DNA of 64,000 nucleotides from Cypionkella psychrotolerans (lineage in GTDB: Bacteria > Pseudomonadota > Alphaproteobacteria > Rhodobacterales > Rhodobacteraceae), in assembly GCF_001294535.1 (NCBI RefSeq), contig NZ_LGIC01000033.1:186001-250000 (forward strand), in the 5' to 3' direction. A model generated the notes under the pieces. That model was not told where the DNA came from, did not search any database, and was given only the letters and a program-made list of their open reading frames with translations. Of the stretch, positions 27,762-36,770 are shown one piece after another. The position numbers were made by a program, and so were the translations under genes. The stretch's first letter is position 1. Each line of letters starts with the position of its first letter.

Positions 27762-28359
27762 GGCGGCGGTTCAGGGTTATTTGGTGTCACTCAGCCTGAT
27801 TTTGGCGATTGGGGCGCAGAACGCGTTCGTGTTGCGGCAGGGCTTGCGGCGCGAGCATGTCGGCGTGGTGGTGCTGGCTTGCGCCATTTCGGATGCGATT
27901 CTGATCGCGCTTGGCGTGACGGGGTTTGGCGTGGTTTCCGCATCGGTGCCGTGGATTGGTGAGGCGATGCGCTGGGGTGGGGTGATTTTTCTGCTGGTTT
28001 ATGGTGGCCTGCGGTTCAAGGCGGCTTTGGCGGGGGGTGAGGCTTTGAAGCCGGGGGATGGGGCGGCAACCAGCGTGTCAAAAGTGCTGACGACGGTGTT
28101 GGTGCTGACATGGGCCAATCCGCATGTTTATCTGGATACGGTGGTGCTGCTGGGATCCATCTCGGCGCAGTATCCGGGGCATCGGCTGGCGTTTGGGGCG
28201 GCGGCGGCTTGCGGCAGTTTCAGCTTTTTCACCGCTTTGGGCTATGGTGCGCGGCTTCTGGCCCCGGTGTTTGCCAACCCGAAGGCTTGGGTGGTGTTGG
28301 AGATTATTGTCGGGGCGACGATGTGGGCGATTGCGGCAGGGCTTGCCTTTGGCGGTTAG
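27754..28359 (+). CDS. lysE: LysE/ArgO family amino acid exporter
   Basis: This 201-residue membrane protein has about six helices. The N-terminal SLSLILAIGAQNAFVLRQGL is the LysE/ArgO signature, and TWANPHVYLDTVVLLGSIS is the conserved central motif. It exports basic amino acids (arginine or lysine). Divergent argP is the expected activator. Confidence 0.93.
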   Translation: MLEAAVQGYLVSLSLILAIGAQNAFVLRQGLRREHVGVVVLACAISDAILIALGVTGFGVVSASVPWIGEAMRWGGVIFLLVYGGLRFKAALAGGEALKPGDGAATSVSKVLTTVLVLTWANPHVYLDTVVLLGSISAQYPGHRLAFGAAAACGSFSFFTALGYGARLLAPVFANPKAWVVLEIIVGATMWAIAAGLAFGG

Positions 28360-28377
28360 GCTTGGTTCTGTCCGCGG

Positions 28378-29259
28378 ATGAATATGACTGATTTGGGGCG
28401 CCCCCGCGAGGGGGTGATGTGGATGGTGCTGTCGGGGCTTTCCTTCGTGGGGGTCAACGGCATTGTGCGCTATCTCGGCACTGATCTGCCTGCTGCACAG
28501 TCGGCGTTTTTGCGGTTTGCCTTTGGAGTGGTGTTGCTGGCTCCGGTCTTGCCGGGGTTGGCGCGCGGGATGAGCGGGCAGGTGTTGAAGCTGTTCGCAT
28601 GGCGCGGGGTGATGCACACGATTGCGGTGCTGTTCTGGTTCTATGCGATGGCGCGAATCCCGGTCGCCCATGCCACGGCGATTGGCTATCTGAACCCGGT
28701 TTTGATGCTGATCGCCGGGGCATTGATTTTGCGGGAGCGGCTGACAGCACGGCGGATTATCGCGGTTGGGGCGGCGTTGGCGGGGGCGCTGATTGTGCTG
28801 CGTCCGGGGGTGCAGGCGCTGAATATGGGACATTTCAGTCAGATCGGGGCTGCGGTGTTTTTCTGCGGAAGTTATTTGTTTGCCAAGCGGTTGACGGGGT
28901 TGGCGAATGCCTCGGTGATCGTGGCGATGATGTCGGTGACGGTGACTTTGGGGCTGGCACCGCTCGCATGGTGGGTTTGGGTTCCGGTCAGTTGGGCGCA
29001 GCTTGGCTGGCTGGCGGTGGTGGCGGGCTGTGCGACCTCGGGGCATTATTGCATGACGCGGGCATTCCGGGCGGCTCCGCTGACTGTGACGCAGCCGGTG
29101 ACCTTTCTGTCGCTGATCTGGGCGACGGCCTTGGGGGCTATCTTGTTTGGCGAGGCGGTGGATGTGTTTGTGCTGCTGGGCGGTGCGATGATTATTGGCG
29201 CGATCACCTTTGTGACATGGCGGGATGCCGTCGATAGCGCGGCGTTGCAGCAAGAGTAA
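28378..29259 (+). CDS. EamA/DMT family transporter
   Basis: This 293-residue protein has ten predicted helices in two EamA repeats, including HATAIGYLNPVLMLIAGALI followed by RERLTARRI, and a matching second half (VTQPVTFLSLIWATALGAILF). It resembles S-adenosylmethionine- or riboflavin-type DMT exporters in layout, but the substrate is unknown. It follows lysE by 18 bases. Confidence 0.85.
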   Translation: MNMTDLGRPREGVMWMVLSGLSFVGVNGIVRYLGTDLPAAQSAFLRFAFGVVLLAPVLPGLARGMSGQVLKLFAWRGVMHTIAVLFWFYAMARIPVAHATAIGYLNPVLMLIAGALILRERLTARRIIAVGAALAGALIVLRPGVQALNMGHFSQIGAAVFFCGSYLFAKRLTGLANASVIVAMMSVTVTLGLAPLAWWVWVPVSWAQLGWLAVVAGCATSGHYCMTRAFRAAPLTVTQPVTFLSLIWATALGAILFGEAVDVFVLLGGAMIIGAITFVTWRDAVDSAALQQE

Positions 29260-29337
29260 CCACCGCGCGCTCTGGTGCGGCGGTGTTAACGGGGTTTTCA
29301 TAGCTTCTGCCTCCACGAGCGTTTTGCGGAGGTCTAT

Positions 29338-30948
29338 ATGCCCGATACATCGACAATCCTGTCGCTGCCCCTGATCCAACCCGCGCAAGCGCAAAAACAT
29401 GTGACGCATAATGAGGCTGTGCGGTTGCTGGACCTGATGGTGCAGCTGTCGGTCAAGGCGCGGGCTGTCAGCGCACCGCCTGTTGGTCCGGTGTTGGGCG
29501 ACCGCTATATCGTGCCTGTGGGCGCGAGCGGGGCTTGGGCGGGGCAGGCGGGGAAGATTGCGCTGTTCGAGACCGGGGTTTGGCAGTTTTTCACGCCACT
29601 GGCGGGCTGGCAGGCCTATGTCGTGGCCGAAGCGGCGATGGCGGTTTACAACGGCACGGCTTGGCTTGCGCTGACCGATGGGCCGTTGTTGGTGGGGCAG
29701 CTTGGCGTGTCGGCGACACCGGATGCGACCAATCGGCTGGCCGTCTCCTCGCCTGCATCGCTGTTCGATCATGCGGGCGCTGGGCATCTGATGAAGCTGA
29801 ACAAGGCCAGTGCGACGGACAGCGCCAGTCTGGCATTTCAGACCGGGTATTCCAGCCGCGCTATGCTGGGCACGCAAGGCTCGGATGATTTCAGCCTAAA
29901 AGTCTCGCCCGATGGCAGCAGTTTTCTCGATGCCGTAACAGTGGCGGCGGCGACGGGTTATGTGGCGATGCCGCAGGGGATGCTGGCAAGTGGGTTCAGC
30001 CTGCGCGATCCGACGGACCCTACCAAGCGCGCGAGTTTCTCGGTGGCGTCGGTGACGACGGGCACGACGCGGAGCTATACGCTGCCGAATGGCGCGACTG
30101 AATTGGCGGGGCTGGCGCTGACGCAGACCTTCACCGGAGCCAAGACGTTTTCGGGCGGCTTTACCATCAGCGGGGCCACGGCGAGCCTTGGCACTTCAAC
30201 TGCGACCAGTACCTATAGCATGGGGAGCGGGGCTACGGCTGCGGGCAATACCTCGACGATCAATCTCGGCACTGGCGGGATCAGTGGCTCGACCACGGTG
30301 GTCAATATCGGATCGAGCGTGACGGGGGCGCTGGGCACAACGGTGATCAACTCGCCCAGCGTCAGCTTTGCGGCGAGCGTCACCAGCATTTCGGCCCCAG
30401 CGGCGGCGGTCACGGCGGATAAGCTGGGTCTGGGGGGGGCTACCCCCGATGCGACCAACCGCTTGTCGGTCAATGCAGCCGCGACATTGTTGAACCATGC
30501 CGGAGCCGGGCATCAGGTCAAGCTGAACAAGGCGGCGGCAACAGATACCGCCAGCTTGACGTTTCAGACTGGGTTTTCCGGGCGGGCCGAGATGGGGACC
30601 ACCGGCTCGGATGATTTCGCGATCAAGGTCAGCCCGGATGGCAGCACGTTTTACACTGCGCTGACGGTGGCGCGGGCGACGGGGCAAGCGACACTGCCGC
30701 AGGTGCTGAATTTGGGCGGGCAGGCGGCGGATCCTGCCAGCCCGGTGAATGGCATGGTCTGGCTGAATACCACCTCGGGACAGGTCAAGGTGCGCAGCGC
30801 TGGGGTCAGCCAAGTGATCAGCGCCGGGATCAGCGATGGGGTCAAGGGCGATGTCACGGTATCGGGCGGCGGCACGGTTTGGACGCTGGCGGCTTCGGCA
30901 AAATACGGCGTGCAGGTCGCGCTGAATCAACAAGCATTCATCAACTAG
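29338..30948 (+). CDS. DUF2793 surface or tail-fibre-like protein with internal duplication
   Basis: This 536-residue protein starts with a DUF2793 domain (residues about 1-115; LPLIQPAQAQKHVTHNEA is typical). Two copies of a module of about 90 residues follow, at about 124-214 and 366-456. Both begin ATPDATNRL and contain HAGAGH, KLNKA, FQTG, GSDDF and KVSPDGS. Between them lies a Ser/Thr/Gly-rich repeat region suggestive of a beta-solenoid. DUF2793 is common near phage tail or gene-transfer-agent genes, but no other phage gene is here. A G8 tract lies at 30432-30439. Confidence 0.8.
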   Translation: MPDTSTILSLPLIQPAQAQKHVTHNEAVRLLDLMVQLSVKARAVSAPPVGPVLGDRYIVPVGASGAWAGQAGKIALFETGVWQFFTPLAGWQAYVVAEAAMAVYNGTAWLALTDGPLLVGQLGVSATPDATNRLAVSSPASLFDHAGAGHLMKLNKASATDSASLAFQTGYSSRAMLGTQGSDDFSLKVSPDGSSFLDAVTVAAATGYVAMPQGMLASGFSLRDPTDPTKRASFSVASVTTGTTRSYTLPNGATELAGLALTQTFTGAKTFSGGFTISGATASLGTSTATSTYSMGSGATAAGNTSTINLGTGGISGSTTVVNIGSSVTGALGTTVINSPSVSFAASVTSISAPAAAVTADKLGLGGATPDATNRLSVNAAATLLNHAGAGHQVKLNKAAATDTASLTFQTGFSGRAEMGTTGSDDFAIKVSPDGSTFYTALTVARATGQATLPQVLNLGGQAADPASPVNGMVWLNTTSGQVKVRSAGVSQVISAGISDGVKGDVTVSGGGTVWTLAASAKYGVQVALNQQAFIN

Positions 30949-30958
30949 GAGAGCGGCA

Positions 30959-31372
30959 ATGCCCGGCAATACTTCCCCGATTTTCTCAAAAGTTGCCCGT
31001 GTCGAGTGGGCGGGCGGCATTACGGCGGCCAATACCGCCAAGGATGGCACTGGCACTGTCGATACGGTGTTCACGGCGGATGCGACGAATGGCTCGTATC
31101 TGCAAAAGCTGAATGTGAGGCCGAAAGGCACCAATGTGGCCTCGGTGCTGCGGGTGTTTTTGAACAATGGTGCGACCAATGCGACGGCCGCCAATAACGT
31201 GCTGATCGCGGAATTGTCGCTGCCTGCGACCACGCTTTCGGAAGCGGCGGCTTTGTCGGGCAATGAACTGCCGCTGAACATCCCGGTTCCCCCCGGCTAC
31301 CGGGTGCAGGTGGCTTTGGGCACGGCGGTGGCGGGCGGTTATGCGGTGGCAGGTTTGGGGGGGGATTACTGA
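30959..31372 (+). CDS. Hypothetical protein of the DUF2793 cassette
   Basis: This 137-residue protein looks beta-rich (VEWAGGITAANTAKDGTG, RVFLNNGATNATAANNV). I do not recognise a family. AGGAGAG precedes the ATG 11 bases after the DUF2793 gene, and its stop overlaps the start of the glycine-rich gene (TGATG), so the three form an operon. It contains a G8 tract at 31357-31364 close to its end. Confidence 0.7.
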   Translation: MPGNTSPIFSKVARVEWAGGITAANTAKDGTGTVDTVFTADATNGSYLQKLNVRPKGTNVASVLRVFLNNGATNATAANNVLIAELSLPATTLSEAAALSGNELPLNIPVPPGYRVQVALGTAVAGGYAVAGLGGDY

Positions 31373-32238
31373 TGAGTTTTCCGCATTTCCTGCCGCGAGA
31401 GGCAGGACAGACCCGGCGGTTTGATCCTTCGGGTGCGGCGGGCCAATGGCAGAGCTACACGGTGCCGCTGGGCGCTGTGCTGCTGGAGATCGTGCTGGTC
31501 GGCGGGGGGGGCGGCGGTGGGGCTGGCTTTGCAGCGGCAGCGGCTGCGGCGCGCGGCGGTGGCGGTGGCGGTGGCGGTGGGGCGGTGTCGCGCATCGTCG
31601 TCGCGGCGGCACTGCTGCCGGGGACGCTGTTCGTATCGGCGGGCGCGGGCGGTGCGAGTGGGGGGGCGGGGGGGGGCTCAACCATCGGTGTCGCCCCGGT
31701 TGCGGCGGTGGCGAGCGGCTTGGCCAGCGCCAATGGCGGTGGCGCGGGTGGCACGGGCACCGGGGCGGCGGTGGGGGCTGCGGGGGCTGCGGGCACTATC
31801 TCCACCGGCGGGGCCTATTCGGCGCTGGGCAGTTTTATCAGCGTCGCGGGGCAAGCGGGCGGCGCGGGTGGGGCTGTGGCGGGTGGCACTGGCACGGCGG
31901 TGGCGTTTGGTGGCGTCAATATTTTCATCACAGGCGGCGCAGGGGGGGGCGGGGCAACCTCGGCTGATTTCGCGGGCGGCGCGTTGAATGGGGCTGGGCT
32001 GTGCCCGACGCTTGCAGGCGGTGCGGCGGGCAGCAACAACGGTGCGGCGGGCTATGAGCTATGGTTGCCGCCAACCTTCTCGGGTGGTTCGGGCGGTGGG
32101 GCTTCGAACACTGCTGCGGGCGGGACGGGTGGCGCGGGCGCGCGCGGCTCGGGCGGCGGCGGCGGCGGGGCTGGCGTTACCGCAGGTCAGGGTGGGCGCG
32201 GCGGCGACGGCTTTGTGCTGATCACCTGTATTTCGTAA
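31372..32238 (+). CDS. Glycine-rich surface/tail-fibre-like protein
   Basis: This 288-residue protein has a short N-terminal strand region (YTVPLGAVLLEIVLVGGGGG) followed by long Gly/Ala/Ser runs. It ends GGRGGDGFVLITCIS, a layout like the glycine-rich domains of phage tail-fibre adhesins and some surface proteins. Poly-G tracts occur at 31504-31511, 31660-31666, 31668-31676 and 31942-31949. A terminator follows the stop. Function is inferred as surface binding only. Confidence 0.7.
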   Translation: MSFPHFLPREAGQTRRFDPSGAAGQWQSYTVPLGAVLLEIVLVGGGGGGGAGFAAAAAAARGGGGGGGGGAVSRIVVAAALLPGTLFVSAGAGGASGGAGGGSTIGVAPVAAVASGLASANGGGAGGTGTGAAVGAAGAAGTISTGGAYSALGSFISVAGQAGGAGGAVAGGTGTAVAFGGVNIFITGGAGGGGATSADFAGGALNGAGLCPTLAGGAAGSNNGAAGYELWLPPTFSGGSGGGASNTAAGGTGGAGARGSGGGGGGAGVTAGQGGRGGDGFVLITCIS

Positions 32239-32256
32239 ATTGCGGCAAGCGCGCGG

Positions 32257-32283
32257 GGCCGGGGGCAAGTCCTCCGGCCTTTT
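32257..32283 (+). terminator. Intrinsic terminator of the DUF2793 cassette
   Basis: GGCCGGGGG and CCTCCGGCC pair (one G-U) around a 5-base loop, followed by TTTT. It lies 19 bases after the glycine-rich gene. Confidence 0.75.
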
Positions 32284-32392
32284 GCATGGCTCGCGACTTT
32301 TCGCTTGATTTTCCACGCTTTGATTGTTCGCGGATTTGACACAGTGCCCGGCTCTGCCTAAGACAAGACTGGAACAGCCAGGAGCGTTTGGC

Positions 32393-33697
32393 ATGAAGAT
32401 TGCGATGATCGGAACCGGTTATGTCGGTTTGGTTTCGGGCGTGTGTTTCTCGGATTTCGGGCATGAGGTGATTTGCGTCGACAAAGATCCCGGCAAGATC
32501 GAGCGTTTGCGCGCGGGTGAGGTGCCGATCTTTGAGCCGGGGCTAGAGGCCTTGATGGCGAAGAACGTCAGCGCCGGGCGGTTGTCGTTCACGCTGGATC
32601 TGGCCGAGGCTGTGGCGGGCGCAGATGCGGTGTTTATCGCGGTGGGCACCCCGACGCGGCGCGGTGACGGCCATGCAGATCTGACCTATGTGATGACGGC
32701 GGCGGAAGAAATCGGCCGCGCCTTGACGGGTTATGCGGTGATTGTCACCAAATCGACGGTGCCCGTGGGGACCAACCGCAAGGTGGCCGAGGCTGCTGCT
32801 GCGGCCAACCCGGATGCCAAGTTCGACGTGGCCTCAAACCCGGAATTCCTGCGCGAAGGCGCTGCGATTGACGACTTCATGCGGCCCGACCGGGTTGTGG
32901 TGGGGGTCGAATCTCAGCGCGCGCGCAAGGTGATGGCGGATATTTACCGCCCGTTGTTCCTGCGCGAATTTCCGGTGGTCTACACCGGGCTTGAGTCCGC
33001 CGAGATGATCAAATACGCGGCCAATGCGTTTCTGGCGACCAAGATCACCTTCATCAACGAAATCGCGGCTTTGTGCGAGAAGGTTGGCGCGGATATCAAG
33101 GATGTGTCGAAAGGCATGGGGATGGATGGCCGCATCGGCAATAAGTTCTTGCACGCAGGCCCCGGTTATGGCGGGTCGTGTTTTCCCAAGGATACCATGG
33201 CTTTGGCCCGTATTGGTCAGGATCATGCTGTGCCGATGCAGATCACAGAGACCGTGATCAAGGTTAACAATGAAATCAAGCGCCGGATGATCGACAAGAT
33301 CGTTGATCTGTGTGACGGCAGCCTGAACGGCAAGACCATCGCCGTGCTGGGTGTCACCTTCAAGCCCAACACCGACGATATGCGCGACGCGCCCAGTTTG
33401 ACCATTGTGCCCGCCTTGGTGGGCGGTGGTGCGAAGGTGCGCGTCGTTGATCCGCAGGGCCAGCGCGAGGGCGAGGCGCTGTTGCCGGGGGTGAAATGGG
33501 TCGAAAGCCCGTATCAGGCGGCGCATGGTGCTGATCTGGTGGTGCTGCTGACCGAATGGAACGAGTTCCGCGCCTTGGATCTTGCGAAGCTGGCGAAGAA
33601 GATGGTCACGCCGCGGATGGCCGATCTGCGCAATATATACTCGCTGGAAGAAGCCACCGAGGCAGGGTTTGAAACCTATGTCGCGGTGGGGCGCTAA
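32393..33697 (+). CDS. ugd: UDP-glucose 6-dehydrogenase
   Basis: This 434-residue enzyme oxidises UDP-glucose to UDP-glucuronate for exopolysaccharide or LPS. The NAD-binding GTGYVG is at residues 7-12, and the catalytic Cys263 lies in GPGYGGSCFPKD. The C-terminal domain has VLGVTFKPNTDDMRDAPS. The ATG at 32393 follows AGGAG and starts at the Rossmann strand. It groups with a glycosyltransferase and galE downstream. Confidence 0.97.
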   Translation: MKIAMIGTGYVGLVSGVCFSDFGHEVICVDKDPGKIERLRAGEVPIFEPGLEALMAKNVSAGRLSFTLDLAEAVAGADAVFIAVGTPTRRGDGHADLTYVMTAAEEIGRALTGYAVIVTKSTVPVGTNRKVAEAAAAANPDAKFDVASNPEFLREGAAIDDFMRPDRVVVGVESQRARKVMADIYRPLFLREFPVVYTGLESAEMIKYAANAFLATKITFINEIAALCEKVGADIKDVSKGMGMDGRIGNKFLHAGPGYGGSCFPKDTMALARIGQDHAVPMQITETVIKVNNEIKRRMIDKIVDLCDGSLNGKTIAVLGVTFKPNTDDMRDAPSLTIVPALVGGGAKVRVVDPQGQREGEALLPGVKWVESPYQAAHGADLVVLLTEWNEFRALDLAKLAKKMVTPRMADLRNIYSLEEATEAGFETYVAVGR

Positions 33698-33714
33698 GCC
33701 GAGGGAAGTGGTTT

Positions 33715-33749
33715 AAGCTTTGCCGGGGCGACAGGCTCTGGCAAAGCTT
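33715..33749. repeat. Perfect 10-base inverted repeat between ugd and glycosyltransferase gene
   Basis: AAGCTTTGCC and GGCAAAGCTT flank a 15-base loop. It has no following T tract, so it may be an mRNA stability or Rho-associated hairpin, or an operator, rather than an intrinsic terminator. Confidence 0.5.
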
Positions 33750-33769
33750 GGTGCAAGTGAGGTGCTCGG

Positions 33770-34687
33770 ATGTCTGAGGCGAAAGACTCGATCCTTTTCG
33801 TGGTGGATGGCCCGGGGCTTGAGGCGCAGTCTATGCTGCTGGCCGCGTCTTTGGCCAAGTATCACCCCGATCGCAGCAAGGTTGACCTGATCGCCTATGT
33901 CTCGCCACGCTCGGCGGACAGCTTGTCAGAGGTGACGCGGGCGCTTTACGCCGATTGCGGTGTGCAGGTGCAGCCCTTGCCCTCGGCTGACGGTGTTTGG
34001 GCCAAGCCCTATCCGCATGGCAATAAGATCCTCGCCTGTGCGGCCCCGCGCAGCTCACACCGCAGCCTGTTCATTGACACCGATACGGTCTGCCTTGGCC
34101 CGCTGACCGGGCTTGATCTGGTGGGTCCTGATGCGGTGGCGGTGGTGCCGGAGGGTCTGCCGACTTGGGGCAAAGAGCCCGACAAATGGCCGCGCGCCTA
34201 TGATTTCTTTGGCCTGCCGCTGCCGGAAGATCGGGTGCAACTGACGCGGGGGCGGCAGCTGGATTATCTGCCCTATTTCAACGGCGGTTTTATCAGCTTT
34301 AGCGACCTGCCGCGCTCCGGTTCGACCACGAATTTTGCGCAAGACTGGTTGCAGACCGCCATCGACTTTGACCATGGCTGCCCGATCAAGGGCAAGCGGC
34401 CTTGGCTGGATCAGATCACGCTGCCGCTGACGATGAAGCGGTTCGGCTTTTCCTATCAGGTGCTGCATGAGCTGTGGAACTTCTCGATCGCGGACCGTTT
34501 GAAGCTGAACCGCGCGAAAAAGGCCCGGTTGATCCATTATCACCGTTTTGTCCATCTGAAGCGGCTCGACTTCCACGCCACCTTCATCGCTGATGCGCTG
34601 GCCTGTGTGCCTGCCGCGATGGCGGAGGCGCTGCTGGCGCAGTTGAGCAGTCTCGCCGTCGATCCGGTGGAAACAGCGGCGGCGTGA
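33770..34687 (+). CDS. Putative glycosyltransferase (GT-A fold, DxD motif)
   Basis: This 305-residue protein has SLFIDTDTVCLGPL, giving a DxD metal/nucleotide-sugar motif at about residues 103-105. YFNGGFISFSDL and LDQITLPLTMKRFGF follow, a pattern seen in GT8-like and related transferases. The donor and acceptor are unknown. Its setting between ugd and galE supports a role in polysaccharide or LPS assembly. The family assignment is by motif only. Confidence 0.7.
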   Translation: MSEAKDSILFVVDGPGLEAQSMLLAASLAKYHPDRSKVDLIAYVSPRSADSLSEVTRALYADCGVQVQPLPSADGVWAKPYPHGNKILACAAPRSSHRSLFIDTDTVCLGPLTGLDLVGPDAVAVVPEGLPTWGKEPDKWPRAYDFFGLPLPEDRVQLTRGRQLDYLPYFNGGFISFSDLPRSGSTTNFAQDWLQTAIDFDHGCPIKGKRPWLDQITLPLTMKRFGFSYQVLHELWNFSIADRLKLNRAKKARLIHYHRFVHLKRLDFHATFIADALACVPAAMAEALLAQLSSLAVDPVETAAA

Positions 34688-34782
34688 CGTGTAAATTTGC
34701 CCGCAGTCTCGGCGATTGCGCTGGACCTTGGCGCTAAAACTCTCGTTTAGTCGCGGCATTGGCTGGGGATGGGCGAAAGCGG

Positions 34783-35772
34783 ATGATGCAAAAGCATGTG
34801 TTGGTGACGGGCGGGGCGGGCTATATTGGCGCGCATGCCTGCAAGGTTTTGGCGCAGGCGGGCTTTGTGCCGGTGGCGTTTGACAACCTGTCGACCGGCT
34901 GGGCGGAGGCCGTTAAATTCGGGCCATTTGTGCAAGGCGATCTGCTGAATCGTGCCCAGATCGACGCGGCCTTCCTGCGCTATCGCCCCGTTGCCGTCAT
35001 GCATTTTGCCGCGCTGTCGCTGGTTGGCGAGTCGATGTCCGACCCGGGGCGCTACTGGCGCACCAATGTCAACGGCTCGCTCAATCTGGTAGAGGCGGCG
35101 GTGGCGGCGGGCTGCATGAACTTCGTGTTCTCCTCGACCTGCGCGACTTATGGCGATCAGGATGGCGTGCTGCTGGATGAAAACACCCCGCAGCATCCGA
35201 TCAATTCCTATGGCGCGTCAAAGAAAGCCATCGAGGAAATTCTGAAGAATTTTGGCGCGGCTTACGGTCTGAACCATGTGATCTTCCGTTATTTCAACGT
35301 CGCAGGTGCCGACCCCGAGGCCGAGGTGGGCGAACAGCACCGCCCGGAAACCCATCTGATTCCGCTGATGCTGGATGCGATTGAGGGCCGCCGCCCGGCG
35401 CTGACGGTGTTTGGGCAGGACTATCCGACACCCGACGGCACCTGCGTGCGCGATTATGTGCATGTGATGGATCTGGTCGACGCGCATGTGAAGGGGCTGA
35501 ATTGGCTGCTCGACGGACGCGGCAACCGGGCGTTCAATCTGGGCACCGGGCATGGCTTTTCGGTGCGTCAGGTGATTGATGCCAGTCGTGTTGTGACCAA
35601 CCGCGACGTACCGATCCTCCAAGGCCCGCGCCGCGCAGGCGATGCGGCGGCGCTGGTGTCGGGTTCGGACCGCGCCCGCGCCGAATTGGGGTGGGAGCCA
35701 ATACGCTCCACCCTGCCCGAGATGATCCGTGATGCGCTGGGCTGGAGTCAGACGCCGGGATTTCTGCGCTAA
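34783..35772 (+). CDS. galE: UDP-glucose 4-epimerase
   Basis: This 329-residue short-chain dehydrogenase has TGGAGYIG for NAD binding, Ser/Thr in FSSTCATYGD, and the YxxxK pair in NSYGASKKAIEE. FRYFNVAGADP follows. All are diagnostic of GalE. It supplies UDP-galactose (or the uronate analogue). I use the ATG at 34783; a second ATG follows directly, and an in-frame TTG at 34759 is less likely. Confidence 0.95.
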   Translation: MMQKHVLVTGGAGYIGAHACKVLAQAGFVPVAFDNLSTGWAEAVKFGPFVQGDLLNRAQIDAAFLRYRPVAVMHFAALSLVGESMSDPGRYWRTNVNGSLNLVEAAVAAGCMNFVFSSTCATYGDQDGVLLDENTPQHPINSYGASKKAIEEILKNFGAAYGLNHVIFRYFNVAGADPEAEVGEQHRPETHLIPLMLDAIEGRRPALTVFGQDYPTPDGTCVRDYVHVMDLVDAHVKGLNWLLDGRGNRAFNLGTGHGFSVRQVIDASRVVTNRDVPILQGPRRAGDAAALVSGSDRARAELGWEPIRSTLPEMIRDALGWSQTPGFLR

Positions 35773-35826
35773 TTCCTAAAACTTAGCTAAAATTGTCATC
35801 CTCTGTGCGCAAATATCCTCGGGGGG

Positions 35827-35871
35827 CACTATTGGCCCTTCGCCAATAGTGTTTGGGGGCAGACAGCCCCC
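35827..35871. terminator. Tandem hairpins between convergent genes
   Basis: CACTATTGGC/GCCAATAGTG (35827-35836 and 35842-35851) form a perfect 10-base stem, followed by TTT and a second stem GGGGGC/GCCCCC (35855-35860 and 35866-35871). The position between galE and the convergent hydrolase gene suits a two-way terminator, but the T tracts are short. Confidence 0.6.
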
Positions 35872-35877
35872 ACGCGC

Positions 35878-36651
35878 TTAGGGCAGGGCGATGTCGCGAT
35901 AATCCTGCGCTTGGCTCGACAGCCTCCCCGCCTCTACCTGAGGTACATCGGCAATCAGCAAGGCAGGCCCCATCCCGGCTTGCGCCAACAGCTCACCGTC
36001 TGCCCCCACGATCAAAGACCCGCCCGCATAGGTCAAATCGCCCTCTATCCCGCAGTAATTGGCATAGACGATGCTGATGCCATGATTGGCCGCCATCGCG
36101 GGCACCGTGGCACGCATCACATGGGTATAGGGCAGCATATTGGCGGTGGGCACCAGTAGAACCGTCACGCCTGCCGCCGCCAAAGCCGCGATATGGGGCG
36201 CGAATTCAACATCATAGCAGATCAGCAGTGCGGCCTTATGCCCGGCCAGATCGAAGGTGACATAGGCGTCGCCCGCGCGATAGATCGACGCCTCACGCGC
36301 GCCATAAAGCTGGATTTTGCGGTAATGCGCCAGTTCTGCGCCATCCGGCCCCAAGGCCAAAGCGGCGTTATAGACCACATCACCATCCCGCTCGGCATAG
36401 CCGAACACCAGCCCGCAGCCTGCGCCGTGACAGGCATCGGCAAGACGATCCTGCCACGCGCCGCCATGCAGCAGCGCCAATTCTGCAATCGCATCGCTGT
36501 TATAGCCCGGCGCGAAACTTTCCGGCACCACCAGCATGTCGGCCCCTGCCGCCCCCGCTGCGCGCAGGGCACGCTCCACGGCCACAAAGGCAGCCTCGCA
36601 ATCGCCGGCGGACGAGGGTGCTTGCATCAGCGCAAGACGAAGATCGGGCAT
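35878..36651 (-). CDS. Carbon-nitrogen hydrolase (nitrilase superfamily)
   Basis: This 257-residue protein shows the Glu-Lys-Cys triad: Glu in VVPESFAPGY, Lys in YRKIQLYG and Cys in LICYDVEFAP. It hydrolyses a non-peptide C-N bond such as an amide or nitrile; the substrate is unknown. I use the ATG at 36651, eight bases after AGGAG, because homologues begin at the first beta strand; a longer in-frame start would add 34 residues. Confidence 0.87.
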   Translation of the reverse strand: MPDLRLALMQAPSSAGDCEAAFVAVERALRAAGAAGADMLVVPESFAPGYNSDAIAELALLHGGAWQDRLADACHGAGCGLVFGYAERDGDVVYNAALALGPDGAELAHYRKIQLYGAREASIYRAGDAYVTFDLAGHKAALLICYDVEFAPHIAALAAAGVTVLLVPTANMLPYTHVMRATVPAMAANHGISIVYANYCGIEGDLTYAGGSLIVGADGELLAQAGMGPALLIADVPQVEAGRLSSQAQDYRDIALP

Positions 36652-36770
36652 CGGAGGACTCCTGCTTTGGTTTGGCTGCATCATGGCGCGTGGCGCTTGC
36701 CCTGTCACCCCCAGCCGCACTGACTTTCCCTGCGTGCTTTCTGCATCTGACACAAAACCAAGAGGTCCGC

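Noticed and set aside
28078-29877. 599-codon minus-strand frame across lysE, the DMT gene and DUF2793
   Set aside because: It spans three well-supported plus-strand genes and is Arg/His/Pro/Gln-rich, typical of antisense frames at high GC.
31455-32039. Antisense Pro/Ala-rich frames in the glycine-rich gene
   Set aside because: They are simple reverse complements of Gly codons.
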